6,965 nucleotides of DNA from Alphaproteobacteria bacterium UBA2723 (lineage in GTDB: Bacteria > Pseudomonadota > Alphaproteobacteria > RF32 > CAG-239): the NCBI GenBank assembly GCA_002353835.1, contig DEKL01000035.1:1454-8418 (forward strand), read 5' to 3'. The translations under genes and the position numbers were made by a program. The notes under the pieces are model-generated. The model searched no databases. It saw only the letters and a program-made list of their open reading frames with translations, and was not told the origin of the DNA. Positions 3,730-6,965 of the stretch are shown here, in pieces; position 1 is the stretch's first letter, and each line of letters starts with the position of its first letter.

Positions 3730-4974
3730 TTATGATAAGGCTTTCTCGTTCCCCGTTGCGAAATCCACCATCTTTGCTACCCCCTCGGCAATCAAACCGT
3801 CCAACTGCTTGCCGAACTTCTTGGAACGCTTGAGCATAGTGACAATCTTCCCCTCAGCCATCAGCTCGCGCGCCTTTAAGGAAACGGCGGCAAAATCATC
3901 TTCGGCATTATAGGCCAGCACCACCTTTTCTTTTGACGGCGGCACAAACCCCTCCTCCATCAAGATAGCGGAGATACGTTCAAAACCGATAGAGAAACCG
4001 ACTGCCGGCACCGATTCGCCTAAGAATTTGCCGATCATCTCATCATAACGACCGCCACCGGCAACCGAAGAACCGAATTTCGGGCTGACGATTTCAAACA
4101 CCATGCCGGTATAGTAGCCCATACCGCGCACCAAAGATTTATCATAAACCGCCGTAAATTTACCGTTGGCAATACGGTTGGCAAAGTCCAAAACCTTCTT
4201 TAAGTTTGCAAACACATCCGGATTAGAACAATACTTTTCCGCCGTCTGCAAAGCATCATCATTAGCCTCGCCCAAGATTGCCATAAACTTCTCAACCAAA
4301 TCTAAAGCATATTCTTTTTCCATAAGTTCAGCCTTAACCCCGTCAAGCCCGATTTTATCAAGCTTATCAAAGATAATGCAGACCGAGGCCACATCTTCGG
4401 CGCTAAAACCTGCTGCCATTATCATATCGGTTAGGATACGTCTGTCGTTAATGCGTACCGTAAAATCTGAAAAACCGATATTATCAAGGGCTGAGGTGGT
4501 CGCCGCGATAAGCTCCATTTCGGCATTAACCGAGGCATCACCGATAATATCAATATCGCATTGGAAAAACTCGCGCAACCGCCCCTTTTGCGGACGTTCG
4601 GCACGAAATACCTGGTCAATCTGAATAGCCTTAAACGGTTGAGAAAGAAATTGTCTGTTATTGGCAAAATAGCGAGATAACGGCATGGTCAGGTCATAAC
4701 GAAGCCCGCTGTCAACCAAGTCATCTTCGGATAAATTTTCTTTATCAAGCTCAAGCTTTTGTCCGCGTTTTAAGAGTTTAAAAATCATAGAAAGATTTTC
4801 GCCGCCGTCACTTTTATTCAAGCGTTCAATATCTTCCATAATCGGCGTATTGATTTTATGAAAACCGAAAGACTTATAGGTTTCTTCAATTTTAGACCTG
4901 AGATAATCTCTTATTTCCACTTCTTTAGGCAAATAATCTTTCGTACCGCGTACCGGCTGAGCATTTAACTTCAT
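3730..4974 (-). CDS. hisS: Histidyl-tRNA synthetase (class II)
   Basis: Charges tRNA-His with histidine using ATP; acts as a cytoplasmic homodimer. The 414 residues are slightly short of the usual 420-430 but appear complete. Motif 1 lies around residues 37-50. Motif 2 is FRAERPQKGRLREFFQ (123-138). The histidine-binding boxes are RGMGYYTGMVFEI (283-295) and GGGRYD (306-311). Motif 3 is GFSIGFERI (326-334) with Arg333. The anticodon-binding domain covers about 350-410. At 90-103 it reads GLRYDLTMPLSRYF, the form known from eukaryotic and Bacteroidetes-like enzymes, where E. coli-type enzymes have LRPEGT. RGMG replaces the common RGLD. The motif 2 loop is of the ordinary kind. The ATG at 4974 has AAGGAAAGGAA five bases upstream. 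It is a single-gene unit with its own promoter and the long palindrome as likely end. Confidence 0.96.
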   Translation of the reverse strand: MKLNAQPVRGTKDYLPKEVEIRDYLRSKIEETYKSFGFHKINTPIMEDIERLNKSDGGENLSMIFKLLKRGQKLELDKENLSEDDLVDSGLRYDLTMPLSRYFANNRQFLSQPFKAIQIDQVFRAERPQKGRLREFFQCDIDIIGDASVNAEMELIAATTSALDNIGFSDFTVRINDRRILTDMIMAAGFSAEDVASVCIIFDKLDKIGLDGVKAELMEKEYALDLVEKFMAILGEANDDALQTAEKYCSNPDVFANLKKVLDFANRIANGKFTAVYDKSLVRGMGYYTGMVFEIVSPKFGSSVAGGGRYDEMIGKFLGESVPAVGFSIGFERISAILMEEGFVPPSKEKVVLAYNAEDDFAAVSLKARELMAEGKIVTMLKRSKKFGKQLDGLIAEGVAKMVDFATGNEKALS

Positions 4975-5003
4975 GACAATTCCTTTCCTTATAAACTTCA
5001 GGT

Positions 5004-5031
5004 ATCATAAAAAACTCCGCAAAAAAGTCAA
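5004..5031 (-). promoter_or_regulatory. Sigma70-type promoter of hisS
   Basis: Minus strand TTGACT (5031-5026), 16 bases, TATGAT (5009-5004): five of six matches at each box, the best promoter in the window. Start near 4997 leaves a leader of about 23 bases with the Shine-Dalgarno and no room for a leader peptide or T-box. Confidence 0.7.
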
Positions 5032-5061
5032 CAAAAACATACGTTGTCCTGCAATTAAGAC

Positions 5062-5089
5062 TTTAAAAATATAATTTCCATGTTATACT
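5062..5089 (+). promoter_or_regulatory. Candidate promoter for the 5131-5934 gene
   Basis: TTTAAA (5062-5067), 16 bases, TATACT (5084-5089). Start near 5096 gives a short leader. It is divergent from the hisS promoter, about 30 bases away. A consensus TATAAT at 5070-5075 has only a poorly spaced TTGTCC upstream. Confidence 0.4.
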
Positions 5090-5130
5090 AGCCCACAAAT
5101 GCGATATTGATATGTCATGAGGAGATGATG

Positions 5131-5934
5131 ATGAGCACCAGATTAAACAAGCTTGAAGCATTGCAAAACCAAAAGCTGCTGGAAAATAAAATCAAGATGA
5201 TTCCCACCACATTAAGAACGATAACTTCCTGCTTAGACGGCAAGGAAGAAGTGTTGGTTCGTCGCGAACTGGTGGTGGACGGTTGTGTTTTTATCGGGCT
5301 TGAATATGACAACAGCGGTAGCGTTATCGGCTATATATTACCTAACAATATCGCTTGTGATTTCAACAATAACATCCTCGGCAAGTTAGATAAAAATGAC
5401 GAAGTCATCAATCAGGACGGGCTTGTTATCGCTTATGCCAAATCTTACGGTTCGCTTGTTTATGATGCCAAAGATAACATTGTCGGCTATGTTGATGAGC
5501 AAAATCATGTTTTTGATAAAACCGGCAAATTGACCCCTTTTACCGTTAAAGACGAAAACATCATCAACAGCTCTGCCAAAACCGTCGGTACCATAGGGGA
5601 TAAGTATCGTCTGGCATACAACAAAGAAGGCAATGTCGGTCGCGTTTATACCACCGATAAAAACGGCAAACAGATTACCCTAAACTTAGAAGAAAATAAC
5701 AAACAACAAAAGATGGCGGAAGATATTTTGGCCAAGCGTTTGGATGATATCTCTAAGAATATCAATAAGAGCAAAGCCAAAGAAGATACCACGGCGGAAA
5801 AGCAACCGCAAACAAAACAACCGACACAAACAGAACAAGAATATGCCAAATCCAAAGTAAAAAGGACGCAGGTTTCTCCGGAGATGACCGAGCTTGTTAA
5901 AAACCGCGGTCGGCGGGTAGATTCGGGCAAATAA
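5131..5934 (+). CDS. Hypothetical protein, 267 residues, with short beta-type repeats and a disordered C-terminal tail
   Basis: I do not recognise the protein. It has no signal peptide or membrane helix, so it is probably cytoplasmic. Residues 1-25 look helical (LNKLEALQNQKLLENK). Residues 50-135 hold four or five units of about 17-20 residues with the pattern D-x-x-(G/N)-x-(V/I)-(I/V)-G-(Y/K)-(V/L): NSGSVIGYIL, NNNILGKLD, DGLVIAYAK, AKDNIVGYVD and KTGKLTPF. This resembles short beta-hairpin repeats such as DUF3659 or five-fold beta-flower domains, by eye only. A less regular repeat, KEGNVGRVY, follows at 165-173. Residues 185-250 are rich in Q, K, E and T, partly coiled coil, partly disordered. 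I chose ATG 5131 because GAGGAG (5119-5124) is six bases upstream. ATG 5125 and 5128 are too close, and TTG 5107 would lie upstream of the site. Divergent from hisS; shares a terminator with the convergent neighbour. Confidence 0.75.
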   Translation: MSTRLNKLEALQNQKLLENKIKMIPTTLRTITSCLDGKEEVLVRRELVVDGCVFIGLEYDNSGSVIGYILPNNIACDFNNNILGKLDKNDEVINQDGLVIAYAKSYGSLVYDAKDNIVGYVDEQNHVFDKTGKLTPFTVKDENIINSSAKTVGTIGDKYRLAYNKEGNVGRVYTTDKNGKQITLNLEENNKQQKMAEDILAKRLDDISKNINKSKAKEDTTAEKQPQTKQPTQTEQEYAKSKVKRTQVSPEMTELVKNRGRRVDSGK

Positions 5935-5955
5935 AAAAGCACCACACAAAAAAAA

Positions 5956-5983
5956 CCGAACCCCAAAGGGTTCGGCTTTTTTT
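5956..5983. terminator. Bidirectional intrinsic terminator between two convergent genes
   Basis: CCGAACCC (5956-5963) and GGGTTCGG (5968-5975) form a perfect 8-bp stem with loop CAAA. It is followed by C and seven T (5977-5983) on the plus strand and by a run of eight A/T pairs (5948-5955) serving the minus strand. It ends both the 5131 gene and the 5982 gene. The minus-strand stop codon overlaps the T run. Confidence 0.92.
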
Positions 5984-6965
5984 AACCTTCATTAACGTAC
6001 TTACCGGAAAGGACTTTACCAAACTGGTTAAAGATATAGAGCGTGTCACCGCGCTCAAAGAGAGCAAAGTTGTCGCAACTGCTCAGCCGTTTAAAGTTCT
6101 TCCCCAAGTACTCACCCGCACTGTCATAGAGGGCGCCGGTAACATCTTCACCGGTAATCAGATAGTAGTTATCCATCCTCTCAAAAGAGTAAACGGAACG
6201 ATTATCCAAAATACCCTTTGGTGAATAGATACCGTCAATCAGGTGGCACTCGCTGTAGTTGATGACATAACCGTCCGGCATGATTTGAGATTCGTTTACA
6301 ACTTCAATGGTGATAGGTGTTCCGTCCGGCGCATAGAGGCGCTTGAAACCGTCTTCCGTAACCAAAATGAATGTCGCGTTTGAAAACATTGCACATCCGG
6401 TAATCAGCTTATTTACCAGCCTATGACCGGCAAAATCGCACAAAAACCATTTACCGGTACAAGGATCATCAGCAAGATAACAGCCGTCTCCCAAAAAGCA
6501 AATAACGCCATTGACGGTGCGTAACCGCTGACCTTTCAGATTGAGAAACTCAAATTTTTTCTCAGAACCAAGAGGCCCATCAGCAATGATAATGCCACAA
6601 TTTGTCACTCTGACCATACTATAGTCGGTGACAATCGGCTTAAATTCATTATTAACGAGCATTCTGTGTCTGTTAACTTTGACATCAGCCCAACCATTCG
6701 GAAATTTCTCCTCGGTAAAATAACCACTGGCAAAATCACTGATGTAGTCACCAAACGCCTGACGGTAAGCCTTCTTCAAGAGTCCGGCTCTTTCCTCCGG
6801 CGACATCGGATACATCACTTCACCTTGTGCATCGTAAAAACGCACCGCCGACGCAAGTTCCTCTCCATCATAAGTAACGGCAATAGAGCCATCACTTTCC
6901 CCCGAAATTGCTCTGATGAGCAAACCATCAGGGGTTTTAATCGGTTTTTTCAATTCAAAATTCAT
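5982..6965 (-). CDS. Hypothetical protein, 327 residues, WG-like beta-repeat protein
   Basis: No signal peptide or membrane helix is visible. After an N-terminal part with a helical stretch (EERAGLLKKAYRQAF, 57-71), residues from about 95 to 322 are built of short strands separated by D-x-x-G turns: LNLKGQRL (141-148), CDFAGHRL (176-183), YAPDGTPI (211-218), YSPKGILD (247-254), YDSAGEYLG (280-288) and FNQFGKVLSG (312-321). Spacing and Y/F-x-x-x-G-x-x-L endings recall WG (KWG) or propeller-like repeats, although the diagnostic Trp-Gly pairs are absent. Eight cysteines lie between residues 123 and 297. The function is unknown; many such repeat proteins mediate binding. The ATG at 6965 is the last codon in the window, so its ribosome site and any upstream in-frame extension cannot be seen. 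It converges on the 5131-5934 gene, which carries loosely similar repeats. Confidence 0.72.
   Translation of the reverse strand: MNFELKKPIKTPDGLLIRAISGESDGSIAVTYDGEELASAVRFYDAQGEVMYPMSPEERAGLLKKAYRQAFGDYISDFASGYFTEEKFPNGWADVKVNRHRMLVNNEFKPIVTDYSMVRVTNCGIIIADGPLGSEKKFEFLNLKGQRLRTVNGVICFLGDGCYLADDPCTGKWFLCDFAGHRLVNKLITGCAMFSNATFILVTEDGFKRLYAPDGTPITIEVVNESQIMPDGYVINYSECHLIDGIYSPKGILDNRSVYSFERMDNYYLITGEDVTGALYDSAGEYLGKNFKRLSSCDNFALFERGDTLYIFNQFGKVLSGKYVNEG

Noticed and set aside
5107..5130. TTG or earlier ATG starts for the 5131 gene
   Set aside because: The Shine-Dalgarno GAGGAG at 5119-5124 lies downstream of the TTG and too close to ATG 5125 and 5128.

Overview
The window most likely comes from an AT-leaning alphaproteobacterium. 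The L1 and L11 proteins, and the N-terminal part of a PBP1A-type penicillin-binding protein, read like alphaproteobacterial family members. The non-coding DNA is rich in A/T and in hairpins, as in uncultured host-associated lineages. That last placement is inference, because no rRNA is present.

Layout. The left edge (minus strand) holds the first 182 residues of PBP1A, with its own promoter. Next is a 203-residue minus-strand protein of uncertain function that ends in a clear terminator. From about 1431 to 1914 is a plus-strand unit: a promoter, a strongly structured RNA of about 150 nt ending in a perfect intrinsic terminator, then a good Shine-Dalgarno site and a 76-residue XRE-type helix-turn-helix protein with its own terminator. 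Two further hairpins and a long palindrome separate it from the convergent rplA. rplK-rplA (minus) form a compact two-gene operon with a candidate L1 autoregulatory hairpin in the leader. Neither secE-nusG nor rplJ-rplL-rpoB lies beside them, so the usual cluster is split here. Upstream of rplK is a repeat-filled intergenic stretch of 450 bp, then hisS (minus) with a near-consensus promoter. Divergent from hisS is a 267-residue cytoplasmic-looking protein with a short internal beta-type repeat. It converges on a 327-residue protein with loosely similar repeats, and the two share a bidirectional terminator.

How the parts relate. The conserved genes are housekeeping: cell-wall polymerisation (mrcA), ribosome assembly (rplK, rplA) and tRNA charging (hisS). 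They are interleaved with lineage-specific genes whose function I cannot name. Two non-coding observations stand out. First, the structured RNA before the HTH gene contains several mutually exclusive pairings, including one that would cover the HTH gene's ribosome binding site. Second, a dispersed intergenic repeat occurs four times in one orientation. Each copy has the head GCAATGGG followed exactly 23 bases later by TGCT, and two copies open long palindromes placed just after the rplA and hisS stop codons.
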